From: Eustoma russellianum
Taxonomy: Eukaryota > Streptophyta > Magnoliopsida > Gentianales > Gentianaceae
Assembly: GCA_036186865.1 (NCBI GenBank)
Contig: AP025055.1
Location: 10,935,731-10,999,730 of the forward strand
DNA length: 64,000 nt
Direction: 5' to 3'
In this document: one piece after another, positions 24,005 to 34,907 of the stretch
Numbering within the stretch: the first letter of the stretch is position 1
Layout of the letters: every line of letters starts with the position of its first letter
Made by a program: the position numbers and the translations under genes
The notes under the pieces: model-generated
Told to the model about the DNA's origin: nothing
Databases searched by the model: none
Seen by the model: the letters and a program-made list of their open reading frames with translations, nothing else

Positions 24005-24618
24005 CCCCGAATTTCAGAATTCTCATTCTGAAATTTCTGTAGTCCATTCATCAAATCTCATTCAACCTTTCACCTATCCCACATATCCATACACGCATAA
24101 TGACATCTCAACCCCTCAAAGAAACGTACAACAACAAGATCACATCGAATACAAGAACGTAAAACGGAAAATAAACACATTGGGGCATCTAATCAAGATC
24201 CAATCAAAATCAATCACCAACGCATCAACAACACCTAAAAATACCCTCTTTGCCTATGCAAGCCTTCATACCGTTTTGAGGAAGTAATTAAGATGCACCT
24301 ACCTCGATTCCTAGCGAGCGTTGATTGATATATCCACGAGATGATGATCTCGTTAGGGTTGTAGTTTCCTCCTCCTGAACCGTGGATCAAAGATCCTTCT
24401 TTTCTCTTCTTGTTGTGGCCGAAAATTTAGAGAGGGGAAGAGAGGAGTGGCTGATGAAATTTTGAGAGAGAGATGAGGTAGGTTAGGGTTAATGAGGGCT
24501 AAATGAGAGAGAGATTTTTGGGGAATTAAAAGATTAATTAAGGGGAAGGGATAAGGTTTGACCATTTGAATATTTGTTTTCTCTTTTTTTTTCCAAACTT
24601 TGCGGATATAACAAGTAC

Positions 24619-25932
24619 AATGGGAATTACCACCATCGGGTAAGTCAAAATTAAATGTTGATGCATTGGTAGGGCACTATACTACCGCCACAGGTGGATT
24701 ACAATGTAATGATCGTGGAGATTTTGTCTCAGCTGTTTGCTTTGCCCTACCATCTATTGCACCACTCTGTGCCAAATTAATGGCGATATTGTATGCATTA
24801 AGTTTTTATGTGCAAGACCACAACCGCCTTATAGTCGAAACTGACTGCTGACTGCTGCTTAGCTTGCTATCTCATCCTGCACGCTATACATGTTCATTAT
24901 TGGTAGACTTACACCACACAATGGATATTTTATGCCTCAATGCTTCCACGTTATGCTATTGTCCTTGGGAGGCTAACACAGCGGCTCACACATTATCCAG
25001 ACACGATTTACATGCGGCAGGTGCCATTGTATATTCCACATTCTCTAGTCTACCATGTCAAGTACGAGGAGCAATTGCACTAGATAACTCACTACCCAAT
25101 CTGCAGCTATAAGTCTCCCATGGGTTGGCGCAATTACACATAGGTTGCCTATGTCCTCAGATGGCATAGACAACGTTGGTATGTTTTTACTTTCTGTCTT
25201 CCGCCTGCTTTACTTATATTACATTCATCCATATTATGTTTTGGGTAACATGATTTCTATCTCTGAGTATTACAAGGCATCTCAGCATCTCCGGCTGGAT
25301 GATCTTGCTTTTACACTATATGCACCTTATCGGGTTGGCGATCTCATTTGGTTGTTGCCCGCAGCCGTTAGGCTTTAGGCAACTTGGGTATGCATTCACT
25401 TCTTAGCTTTGTATTGTTGTTTCTTAATATATACCTATTGGCACATTAATCTTTCTTTTATGCCTGCTTTCCAAGGACCACATACATTGGACATTATATG
25501 GTTTGAGTTCTCCCGCATGGGTTGGCGATTTCATCTTCATTGTTACCTTGGGTAACGGCGGTACGTTTCCTAACCTCTTTTCATTCTCGCCCGCTTTTTT
25601 CACTGATCATTAACTATATCTTGATATCCCATGCCACTATTTGTGACGAGTGCGTCCGTCTGCTATACCGACAACGCCGATTGACTTTTGCTTTTTCACA
25701 CGACACAGGGCTGCATATTCGGTTTTAATATGTTATATTCATTGTTTTATTCATGTCCAATTTGCAGAATTGTAAACATTTATTTTCAGACTCATATACT
25801 GATTATGCTTTATTTCGGGAGAGTCTCCCATATGCATAGAGATTCATATGTCACCACGGTATTCCTCCGCCACAAGTGAGGGCTCTAATCAATAAAACAA
25901 CGGACGATACCGCCCGTCTTTATCTAAAAAAA
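24619..25932 (+). pseudogene. LINE-B RNase H, 3' UTR and poly(A)
   Basis: At about 24645 the frame reads KLNVDALVGHYTTATGGL, then APLCAKLMAILYAL and NRLIVETDC followed by a stop. The E expected after APLCA is K, so one of the three metal ligands is lost. After another frame change, PWEANTAAHTLSRHDLHAAGAIVYSTF (about 24965-25040) is the normal end of the domain. 25115-25925 is 3' UTR without a gene. AATAAAAC at about 25892 and seven A at 25926-25932 mark the 3' end. Confidence 0.82.
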
Positions 25933-26108
25933 GTATAATGAGGACTGGTGAGTAAGAACGTACTTAGATTGCCGTAGCTATGGTAGCTGCGGGCAACAAA
26001 TGTATAAACTCGTCAACCCATTAGGAGACATAGCTGCAGCAGTGTCAAGGCGATCGTGAGTCATGATGAGTGTCACTACTAGGATGCTAGAATGTAGGTA
26101 AGGCAGCA

Positions 26109-27100
26109 TCAGCCAAAACCCAAAACTGGGCCTCGGGCATACGAAGGCAACGCGACAAATATGTCATATGTAGTGAAGTGCTGCGTGGGTAGCGCCAACT
26201 GCACGGGCAAATGAGCAGGCATGTTTGTTTCACAGAGTGTGTGGACAATCGTCAGTGATAATGATTGCTCAAGTGTTCGTAAGTGCATTAAATCTGATGC
26301 TAGTGATGTTGAAGTATAGGAGAGTACCGCTAGGAGCTTGACACAATCCACCTCTATAGTAAAACAACTATAACGTGGGAGATAGTACATAGTAGCAAGA
26401 AGAACTGCCTGAGCTGCCACTCTCAATGGCATATCAAGGCGTAGGAGAAAAAAAGTTATTGCATGCCGAAATGAACCATCAGAGTCGCGGATAATGGCAC
26501 CACTACTGGCTATATACCGTCCTACTGCAGCATCAATGTTCAGTTTTAGACAACCAACCGGAGGCGGTGACCACCTAAGTATGCGGACCAGAGGAGACGT
26601 AGGGGTGGTGAAAGACCAACGGAGATAAGTTGTGGAAAATTCACAGCATGCTTAGTACCAGATATTGATGACACCCATGCAAATAGATCTGAACGTATGG
26701 AGCGAATAACCAAACGAGGAGACTATTGAGAGGTATCAAAAACAATGGAGGTGTACATTTTCCATACATTCCACAATAGCACTCTAGGAAAGATGATTTG
26801 CATAGCCCCCAAAAATGTAGGAGGAGCCAAACACCAGATGGGCAACAAATAAGATCTCAGTGACCACCAGTAAATAGGGAAACATCAAGCAGGGTAGCAA
26901 AATAGGACCATATGATTCATATCTCAGGGCAGAGGAAGAAAAGATGTAGTGTCGTAGCATTATCTTGTCGACAAAAGGGACATCAAGGCGGCAGAACCTG
27001 CGTGAACTTAATCAAGTAATCGGGTAGAGGGAGGGCGCCATGATACCAACGCCAAGGAAAAAGCTGAATAGCTTGGTGTTTGTCTGATGCCAGATAAAGC
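26109..27100 (-). pseudogene. LINE-C zf-RVT segment and RNase H
   Basis: About 26995-26930 reads CPFCRQDNATTLHLFFLCPE, the zinc-binding segment with C, C, H and C in place. RNase H starts near 26560 (KLNIDAAVGRYIASSGAIIRDSDGSF) and continues at 26432-26109 with MPLRVAAQAVLLAT, FTIEVDCVKLLAVL and CETNMPAHLPVQLALP. The glutamate expected before AQAVLL is A, and frames change near 26440, so it is not functional. Confidence 0.75.
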
Positions 27101-27151
27101 CATGTTATATGAGTGGTGGCTTAGATGGTCGCACCATGGAATATGCTTAAC

Positions 27152-29100
27152 TCAAAGCAAAAGCACCCGAAGGATTACGCCAAACTGGGGTAGAAGAATG
27201 CAGAGTAGTATTCTCATAACAAAAAGGATGGATGACACAAATGCGCTTCCACCCAGCAAAGTTGTAAAGTCGTGGGCGGAAGTCTCTGCGGATCCCATAG
27301 CATGGCGCATGTAGCGGCCCCATAACGAATAACTAGTGTGGTATAGATGCCAAGCCTTACATGCAAAAGCGTCTTGCAAGGCATTTAAGTCACCGATGCC
27401 AAGTCCCCCTTCACGAGTGGGCAAGCATAGTTGAGGCCAAGAGATCCAGTGATGGCGGCCTGGGCCCCAAAGAATGCAAGCAAAATAGGTCTCAAGAGAT
27501 CGAATGATGCCCCTAGGAAGACGGGTCCTGGCCATAATATGAACGGGCATGCAAGATAAGACAGATGGTGCAAGGATGATGCAGCCTGTAGTCCCCAAGA
27601 GCTTTTGCTGCCAGCTGTATAGTCGACTATCAACAGAGATAAGAGTTCATTACAATGTAGTGTGCGCGAGATACTTTTGTGCAAGTATGACCCCAAGTAT
27701 TTGAGGGGTAAAGAAGATTGGCACATGGACATGATGGAATGAGATCACGTCGACGATTGGGGGATATGCCTGATGAGAAGACAACAATGCTTTTGTGATA
27801 GTTAACTGCTTGTCCTGATGCCCGTTCATACATAGACAAGAAATGTTTGATGCAGCGTAAATTACATCTATCATCTGCAAGAAAGAGGAGAAGATTATCC
27901 GTATAGGCAAAGTGAGAGATGACGAGATGGTAGCCGGCCGAGAGGCAGAGGACGAATAACACTGCGGCTGATACAAAGATTTAGAGCCCTGGAAAATACC
28001 TCGGCTACCACAATAAAGAGCAAAGGTGAGAGAGGATCGCCTTGCTTTACCCCCAAGTGGGCTTGAAAAAACCGCTAGGAACATCGTTGACTAAAACAGA
28101 GAAGTAGGTGCTACCAAGGTGGTTAAGCACTAATGTGATGAAGAAGTCAGAAAACCCACAATGCTCCAATACTAATTGCAGGAAATGTCAGCTCACACAG
28201 TCAAATTCTTTTGCAAGGTCGAGCTTAATGGTACAATTAGAGGAACGGGGATGTGATCCAACCAATGAACCATCTCATTGCCAAGTAGAACATGCTCTAC
28301 AATGCCCTTACCTTTTTGAAATTCCTGCCTGTTCTAGAGAAATTATTTTGGGGAGAATGGTGCTCAGCCGAGTTGTAAATATTCTAGTCTGGATTTTGTT
28401 CAAAAATGTGCACAATGTAATAGGTCTGTAATCAACAAAAGATGTTTGCAACGATCCTTTTAGGAAGAGAACAATTAACGTGTGGGCCACAGATTTTGGC
28501 AATGGGAAGCCTAAGAAAAACTCTTTGACAGCCTTATAGACATCTGAATGACTGATTTCCCAACATGTCCTGTAAAAATGGCCATTGTAACTGTCAGGAC
28601 CTGCGGCGCTGTGGGGGTCCAAAATCCAGACAGCGCTGCGGACCTCATCCTCGGACGGCATAGAGGTCAAGTAATCGTTATCCAAATTTGTTAGAAGAGG
28701 AGGAATGGCATGTAACAACTCAGAATCGTCAACTGTTGGCTGAGCAGTAAACATAGTTGTATAAAAGTCAACGGCAGCTTGCTGAATAGCTTCTTGAGTA
28801 TTGCATAAAGTCCCCTCGGTGCGATTGATGCTATGAATGTGTTGCCGTCGATGTCGGTCCCGAACGATGGCGTGATAGTATTTTGTATTAGCGTCACCTT
28901 CCTTTAACCACTTCACATGTGGATTTTGTTTCCAAAACTCAGTTTCCTGAGCGTAGGCTAATCGAAATTCCGTATGTGTTGTGTGATATACAAGGCGTGT
29001 TGCATATGAGGGAGTAGTGTCATATGCAAGTTTAGCGCCTTGTACTCTGCGCTCAACATATTCAACACTACGAAAGATGTTTTCAAAGACATTTTTATTC
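27152..29100 (-). pseudogene. LINE-C reverse transcriptase domain
   Basis: Part of the longest clean frame in the window (29459-28308) covers the pre-RT and fingers: NPHVKWLKEGDANTKYYHAIVRDRHRRQHI, DPHSAAGPDSYNGHFYRTCW, TLIVLFLKGSLQTSFVDYRPITLCTFLNK and LPKIISLEQAGISKR. After a frame change come the motif A stretch KLDLAKEFDCV (about 28220-28190) and the catalytic stretch ISHFAYTDNLLLFLADD (about 27925-27875), where the usual YADD is YTDN. The connection reads LPLKYLGSYLHKS and TRLPRGIIRSL, then GGLGIGDLNALQDAFACKAW (27598-27152). Several stops and frame changes make it inactive. Confidence 0.87.
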
Positions 29101-29880
29101 CAATCCGATAGATCATGCTTCAATGAACGCAATTTGGTGCACAAGCCCCACATGCCCCCACTGGTGAGGTAAGAATCCCATTTATGCCGAATGAAGGATA
29201 GGAAGTCAGGGTGAGAAGTCCATACAGAAAGGAAACAAAACTTCCGAGGGACAACTGCTCCAGCCGAGCCACATTCAAGCAATAATGGATAGTGATCTGA
29301 TGTGACACGACTTAAGTCAGTGAGTTTCAGATATGGAAATAGATCATAAAAAGTTGAATTGCAAAATGCCCAGTCTATTGATGCCAAACTTGGCCCAATC
29401 CTTGGCCACCCAACCAAGTAAATTGTGTGCCAATATGCGGTATAACATGCCATGCACAATGATCAACCGTAGAATTGAAGTCTACAAGGGACAAAAGAGC
29501 CGTCTGAGTGACCCCCTTGTGATCCTGGAGTGATAAAAATGTATTAAAATCGCCCGATACAATCCAAGGGCCCGAGTTGGAATCTCCAAATGCTTTGAGT
29601 TCAGAACATAAATAACGGCGCTCCATAATTTTATGCGATCATATATACAAGAGCGCCAAAAACTGAGATTGGTAAAAGTAATGCATAACCGTAGATGTGA
29701 TACCTGTTCCCCTATTCGTGATTCCAGTAAATCCAGGGACTCCACGCGCCAAAAGCACCACATAAGGTCCTCATATAAGGACAAACAAGAAGAAAACTCT
29801 AACTGAAGTTTAGCACGCTGCAAGCGAGCTACAGGTTGTTGATGCTCAATAACAATGAGGAACATAATGGAGTACTACTG
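29050..29880 (-). pseudogene. LINE-C ORF2 endonuclease domain
   Basis: 29865-29482 reads MFLIVIEHQQPVARLQRAKLQLEFSS, the N-terminal half after the usual WN-GGIR start. 29626-29375 gives SGPWIVSGDFNTFLSLQDHKG with the GDFN motif and GTQFTWLGGQGLGQVWHQ. The next frame (from 29459) continues RIGPSLASIDWAFCNSTFYDLFPYLKLTDLSRVTSDHYPLLLEC, with the SDHYPLL motif of the active site. The two frames overlap near 29380-29460, so one frameshift separates otherwise readable halves. Confidence 0.85.
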
Positions 29881-29999
29881 AAGTAATAAACGCAAACGGG
29901 AAAGGGAGGTTCGTAGACCTCGAATATTCCATATTAAGAAATGCATTAAGAGGACTGGGATGGGAAGTGTGAAGTACATGCCAAACTACGGGTGATTAC

Positions 30000-30485
30000 C
30001 TATCGAGGAGGACGAGAGATTTGAGTCACAGGTCGACAGTGAAGCTTTTTAACATACATGACAAATCCTTGATCATCTGATGGAGCAGGAGGATGAAGGA
30101 GTTGTTGAAATAACGCTTCATCAGACGAAAATTGAGTGAGGTGTGACATGCGATGTGCAAAATCTTCTGAGACAGTCTGGCATGTATTATGAAGCTCACC
30201 AGAAGAGGAACCTGAGCGGGAGGGATGATATACCTCAAAGTCCGAGTGGCCATGAGTGACATCCGATAATAGGCATTACGGTTGCTGTGAATCATCATTA
30301 ACACAGCCTAATAGATCTAACTCATGTGAGTATGTGGGGTTGGCAGCAATAGTAACCGGAGCGGTAAGATTGGCCGTTGTCGTAGGAAATGGGGCTGTGA
30401 TGGGTGGCGATGATAGGTCAGCTACAAAGGGATCCGATACGAGAGCAGTGAGTTGCTTTTCCTTCCAAATATTCTGGGCATTGCA
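30000..30485 (-). pseudogene. LINE-C ORF1, C-terminal half
   Basis: From the LTR junction at 30485 the minus strand reads NAQNIWKEKQLTALVSDPFVADLSS, then a threonine/proline/alanine-rich stretch, HELDLLGCVNDDSQQP and a stop near 30270. Then comes GHSDFEVYHPSRSGSSSGELHNTCQTVSEDFAHRMSHLTQFSSDEALFQQLLHPPAPSDDQGFVMYVKKLHC. This matches the acidic, low-complexity C-terminus of L1 ORF1. The N-terminal half is at 33806-33084. Confidence 0.6.
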
Positions 30486-33078
30486 TGTAGGACATGTAAG
30501 GCACCACTAGAATGGAGGAGGGTTGAATAGTGTGTGCGGAAAATTTGCTTTTTAAAATGTTTTAATCCAAAAACACAACTTCTGAAAACAGTTTCTGTTT
30601 TCAGATCCTGATTTGAAACGTTTGAAAAACCAGGTTACAGATCTTTAAAAATTCTGAAATTTAGAAAGATTCTACTCTCAGATGTTCTGAGTATCTCCTA
30701 AAAATTTCATATCAAAATTCAACCTCTAACCCTTTGAAAAATCATTTGTGGTCAGATTGCGGAAATCTGCCAGAAACAGTAGTCTGATTTGAAAATTTTA
30801 TTCTGATTAATCTGCAACTCCAAATGGTCTGAAAATTTAATGAAAAATCTCTTAAGATATTTATTTAAATGGTTTGAAACAGTTTTGAAAAATTCTTTTG
30901 GGAAGTATGTCAAATAAGTTCAAGTTCTCAACCTTTGCAAGTCTAAAAATCAGATTGCACTAGTCTCAGAACTATTAATGTTTGATTGACTTATACTTAT
31001 CCAAATGGGTTGAAACTTGCGTCAAATGCAACTTAAGAGATGTGGATATGTTTCTGGAAAATTTTGTGATTTTTGAAATTTGTTTGATATTTTTACTATA
31101 GCAATAAAAACGATACAAAGTGCTGGAAACTGAAAGTAAAGTGCTGAAAGTAACAACACCGAGAATTTTATACTGGTTCGACACAACCTACTCCAGTCTT
31201 CGAGGAAACCTTCCTCGGTTATCACTAATCACAAAAAATACCTTACCACAAGGGTTGCTGGAGTTACACACCAACTCCAACCCTTTACAAACGTTACAAG
31301 CAATCACACCTTTCACGAACACCACCACCGAACGGATGAAGGTTTGATCACACCTTGATCAACCTTTTAGCTTGAGAGAAGAAGAAGAAGAAAGAAACGT
31401 AGAAGAAGAGAATAGAAGACACTTTTTGCACTGGTGAGATTATGAGAATTGTCTTGCTTTTGTTTGGCTCTCTTCTCTTCTTTTTAATCAAGTTGGCCGC
31501 CCCCTAGGGCTTTTCTTCACCTTGAGAATTCTCTTTTATTTACTTGGAAGAATGCCTTGTGTAGATGTGACACCATCTTGCTTACTTGGCACAACTTGAT
31601 TGGATTATTGTCTTGGCTTTGCTTACTTGGCACTCCTTGATTGGATGAGATTTGTCATCACTTAGTGGCTGTAAAAATCTAAGAATAAAACATAAAACAT
31701 GTGCCAAATTGAAGTTCAAAACATTGCCAAATATTCTATAAGCAACCCTACAAATTTGGAAAGCAAATTAGTCACCAACAAGGTAGTAAAAATCGTCCAG
31801 CTTTGTCTCACATGCTGAATTTCAGCATGTGTTTCATTTGCTAATTGTGTAGCTCCCTCCATTAAGTCACTAACCTTGTATAGTACATTCTTCACCAATC
31901 AAGATACCAACTAAGCTCCACATAGGCTCCATTTCGAAGTAGTAGGCGTGTGACATGGTCTTGAGCATGTGCTGAATTTTACCCTTGTAAACTTTGTCAA
32001 ATATTGCACAATAATTACATATATATGGTATATTCCAATCAGCCTTATTTTGAATATTCTAGAACACTTTAATATGTAATGAATATGTAAAAATTGTCTA
32101 GATACATGTTACATGTCATGCCAAAAACATTCCATGTTTTGTGTTTGTAGAAAACCGAATTTTCGACTTTTGTCGATTACGCGATTTTTCTCCGATTAAA
32201 TTCAAACTTTTTGCACATGTTATATATATTATATCATACATAATATACATAAAATAACTTGAATATTAAGCTCTAATGGCTGACTAAAGTGGCGCCAACA
32301 TGTGCTTAAAAAGTGAATTTGGAATCTCCACAATTTGGCCTTAATTGGAGGTTATTTGTGTGTGCCAACATAGAATTATTTTATGGATGAGTGTACCATG
32401 TTAGCCACGAAATTTGTGGCCATTTTTGAAGTGTAGTGGCTGGCCATCTATATATGGGAAGTATGTACTACATTGGCGAAGTTTCGGTTGTCACCCGATA
32501 CGATAATTTTTGGTTTACAACCTTGTAACGTGTCGTAATAATTTTGTCATCACCATGAGTTATATCATATGATATAAGACCTGAATGTAATATGAGGTAT
32601 GTATAGTGGTGTGACGTTGACGTACGTTTGTAATATATGTACTTTATCGGTAGTACGTTGGAATATATGTGTATTGTGCCTTTTAAAAAAACTGAATATA
32701 TATATTTTATATATATAAAAACATGTGGTGAGTGATGAGAGAAGACTTTCCATTTCCATGTTTGTTGCCTTCATGCCTTCTCCAAATATATCTCCATTTA
32801 ATTTACTACTTAGTTTATTTAACTAAGTATTTCACTTAATGAACTAGTTTCGTTCATTGATGGTGGCACCTGAAAATTGTTCAAACACAATAAATGTTTG
32901 CCGTTTGATGTAAGCTTTAGAGATTCATGGCTTGTTAGTACGGAAACATTATATATAAAGTATATAAGGCAAGTTTGTCGCAAAAACATGTCAAGTAATA
33001 AATTGTGCCATGCATTTCTTTAACACACGTTATTTAAATCATGCATTTTGTGAATCACTCAAACTCTTTTTCTCAACA
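30486..33078 (-). repeat. Solo LTR of the Copia-A family inserted in LINE-C ORF1 (TSD TTGCA)
   Basis: It is bounded by TGTAGG at 30486 and CTCAACA ending at 33078, with perfect 5-bp duplications TTGCA at 30481-30485 and 33079-33083. At 2,593 bp it retains the segment missing from the copies at 14885 and 17501, so it is close in structure to the 7618 LTR. It carries the AGAAGAAGA stretch near 31378. No gene is present inside. Confidence 0.95.
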
Positions 33079-33083
33079 TTGCA

Positions 33084-33806
33084 GGTTGTTATAGGGGAAC
33101 TGCAGGGGGCAACTACCGGTCTTATGCCCTAAGATGCAGCAGTTGGAGCAAAATGGCGGGACATCCTCATATATCACCACCTAAAAGAACTCATGATCAT
33201 GACTTTGAATGTGTAGCTTTTGTGGTAAATCTTTGGAAAAATCAACCTCGATACATACCCTTGCAATAGATGGTCGAAATAGCTTTTGTGTCGCAGTATC
33301 CATCTGAATGGGGGTTCCGATCATTGCCGCGATGGGCAAAAGCGCGGATTGATGGTGTAAATAACAGGAAGGTCGGGCAAGGAGATCCAAACTGGAATAA
33401 TCGGTGCATCATATCAAGGATCAAAATCGAAGGTGTACTTTGTTACACGCATCGGATAACCGAGGATAGACCATGTACGACGACAAAAGCAACGACTATA
33501 ATCCTTTTCATCAAAACAGATCAAGATGTGTGTTTTATCTAGAAGGCCAAGATGGACGGCGCCTTGGAAACATATGCGATCAAAGGCCTTCTTCAATGCA
33601 GTCATAGATGGCCAGCCATGCCAGAAGGATCTGACAAGAGTGAATTAAAATGAAGTTAGCAAAGACTCTACCTCTTCATCGGAAAAGCGGAACGAAGGAC
33701 AGCCCTAGAATCGAGATGGTTGTTTTGGGCGAATGAGTGATTGGGTGCTGCCATGGAGAAAGTCTGCGAAGGATGCCGGGGCCGGAGGGCCTGGCGGTGA
33801 CGCCAT
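33084..33806 (-). pseudogene. LINE-C ORF1, N-terminal half with intact zinc knuckle
   Basis: The ATG at 33806-33804 gives MASPPGPPAPASFADFLHGSTQSLIR, the SFADxL opening shared with LINE-A and LINE-B. The core includes KKAFDRICFQGAVHLGLLDKTHILICFDEKDYSRCFCRRTW, then SALLPIAAMIGTPIQMDTATQKLFRPSIARVCIEVDFSKDLP. The zinc knuckle CSNCCILGHKTGSC (about 33150-33109) keeps C-x2-C-x4-H-x4-C. Frame changes occur near 33650, 33420 and 33200. The solo LTR interrupts about ten codons after the knuckle. Confidence 0.8.
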
Positions 33807-33860
33807 GGATGGAGATCAAGCTTGCAGGGCCAAAATCATCGGATGGGGTGGTGGCCGAGT

Positions 33861-33891
33861 ATTATATATATACATATATATATATATATAA
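33861..33891. repeat. (TA)n microsatellite between divergent LINE-C and LINE-D
   Basis: An imperfect TA tract (attatatatatacatatatat and on to about 33891) separates the minus-strand LINE-C leader on the left from the plus-strand LINE-D leader on the right. The arrangement repeats that at 6264-6343, though here the tract is shorter and not a perfect palindrome. Confidence 0.9.
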
Positions 33892-33899
33892 CATATAAA

Positions 33900-34907
33900 A
33901 AAATGTCGCCTTTCTCTCTCGCAGGCGCACCCTACCGCCACCGCCTTCCACTGCCTCGACCGCCACGTCCGACACTCACCTCCGACACTCTCTTCATTCC
34001 CTGCACCACCTCTCTCCCACCTCCACTCTGTTTTCACAATGGCGGATCTTCCGCCGCCGACCGATCCACATTCAGTGATGACACCTCCGATTTTGGTGCC
34101 GTCAAAATCATATGCTTTGATTTTTTGTCTACCTCCATGCAAATCGCGCCGAAGCCAATACAAAAATTTAAGGGCAGCCCGTTGATCATTTTTTCAGCGG
34201 ATAATCTTTGGATGCTCCATACCATTTACATTAGTGGGTCCTTTTTGGTATGGCCGTCCCCCCGTTAGCGACAATGCGATCAGCCGTCGATCGCATTGCT
34301 TTTTCTGGGGCCATTAAAAGCAGTCTACTTTCTGCAAAGCACGTGCTTCTTCACTTTGATCATGAGCAAGACTACCTTCATTGTTTCTCTCGTCAAAGTT
34401 GGATGATATCCGAAAAGCATATGCGCGTAATGAAATAGACACTGGATTATGATCCTGTAATTGAAGTGCCCATTGTGTCGATGTGAGTGTCTTTTCCTGG
34501 ATTGCCAATACATTTCCACAGGAAAGATGCTCTTTTTCAGATCGTCTGAATGGTTGGCACCCCCATGAAGTTGGACGCGGCCACGACAGCCGTTACCCGC
34601 CCCTCAGTCGCACGTATATGCATTGGACTTGATGTCTCCCTTGACCTCCCGCAAAGGGTCTTTATTCAAGGCCCTTCAAAAGTAATCATGCAACCGGTTG
34701 AGTATGAAGATTTGCCCTCGTATTGCACAGGTTGTTTTCGTCTGGGCTATGTCACCGTCGATTGTGGAAAATTACCATCTTCTGATCAAATAGAACCACG
34801 TGATCCACTGCTAATACGATGTTCCAAGGCTGATAAGGATAAGAAGCAGCTAGACTCCAAAGAAGAATCTGCCTGAATCAGCGCCAATGGCTGAAGTGCA
34901 GATTACA
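33900..34907 (+). mobile_element. LINE-D: 5' fragment with ORF1 remnant
   Basis: A 140-base leader precedes the ATG at 34039 (MADLPPPTDPHS). After a frame change the familiar line STSMQIAPKPIQKFKGSPLIIFSADNL follows, then AVDRIAFSGAIKSSLLSAKHVLLHFDHEQDYLHCFSRQSW, and MVGTPMKLDAATTAVTRPSVARICIGLDVSLDLPQRVF. The zinc knuckle reads CTGCFRLGYVTVDC: the histidine is Y. The element stops about 34907, where Copia-B LTR sequence starts. No endonuclease or RT of LINE-D is found on the far side of Copia-B, so it is a fragment. Confidence 0.75.

Larger units (their letters stand above)
22764..24613 (-). repeat. Gypsy-type solo LTR inserted in LINE-B (TSD AGTAC), with two minisatellites
   Basis: It starts TGTAGCGCCCCG, like the chromovirus LTRs at 47120 and 39503 (TGTAGCGCCCC, TGTAGTGCC), and ends GGATATAACA. 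Perfect 5-bp duplications AGTAC flank it at 22759-22763 and 24614-24618. The shared end places it in the minus orientation and in a related but distinct family, because the interior does not match the other LTRs. It is 1,850 bp. It contains seven 34-bp and four 51-bp tandem units. No coding region is seen. Confidence 0.88.
6344..25932 (+). mobile_element. LINE-B: L1-type LINE, split by Copia-A and by a gypsy-type solo LTR
   Basis: LINE parts in plus orientation lie at 6349-7617 (5' UTR, ORF1), 19240-22763 (end of ORF1, endonuclease, RT, zf-RVT) and 24619-25932 (RNase H, 3' UTR, poly(A) at 25926-25932). The parts continue one another in LINE order, so this is one element of about 6.1 kb carrying two later LTR-element insertions. 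The 3' end resembles that of LINE-A (CTCC-CCA-AAGTGAGG followed by an AATAAAA-like stretch). It is decayed, with stops in every domain, a changed RT box and a damaged zinc knuckle. Confidence 0.87.
25933..33850 (-). mobile_element. LINE-C: L1-type LINE (minus), split by a Copia-A-family solo LTR
   Basis: In minus-strand order: ORF1 N-terminal half (33806-33084), solo LTR 33078-30486, ORF1 C-terminal half (30485 to about 30000), endonuclease (about 29900-29050), RT (about 29050-27150), zf-RVT (about 27000-26920), RNase H (about 26560-26109). Only about 176 bases of 3' UTR lie between the RNase H end and LINE-B's poly(A) at 25932, and no poly(T) is present, so the 3' end is missing. The RT box is altered. 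Confidence 0.87.

Noticed and set aside
28308..29459. The longest open frame in the window (383 codons, minus) as a host gene
   Set aside because: It encodes the endonuclease end and reverse-transcriptase start of LINE-C, with LINE domains continuing in other frames on both sides.
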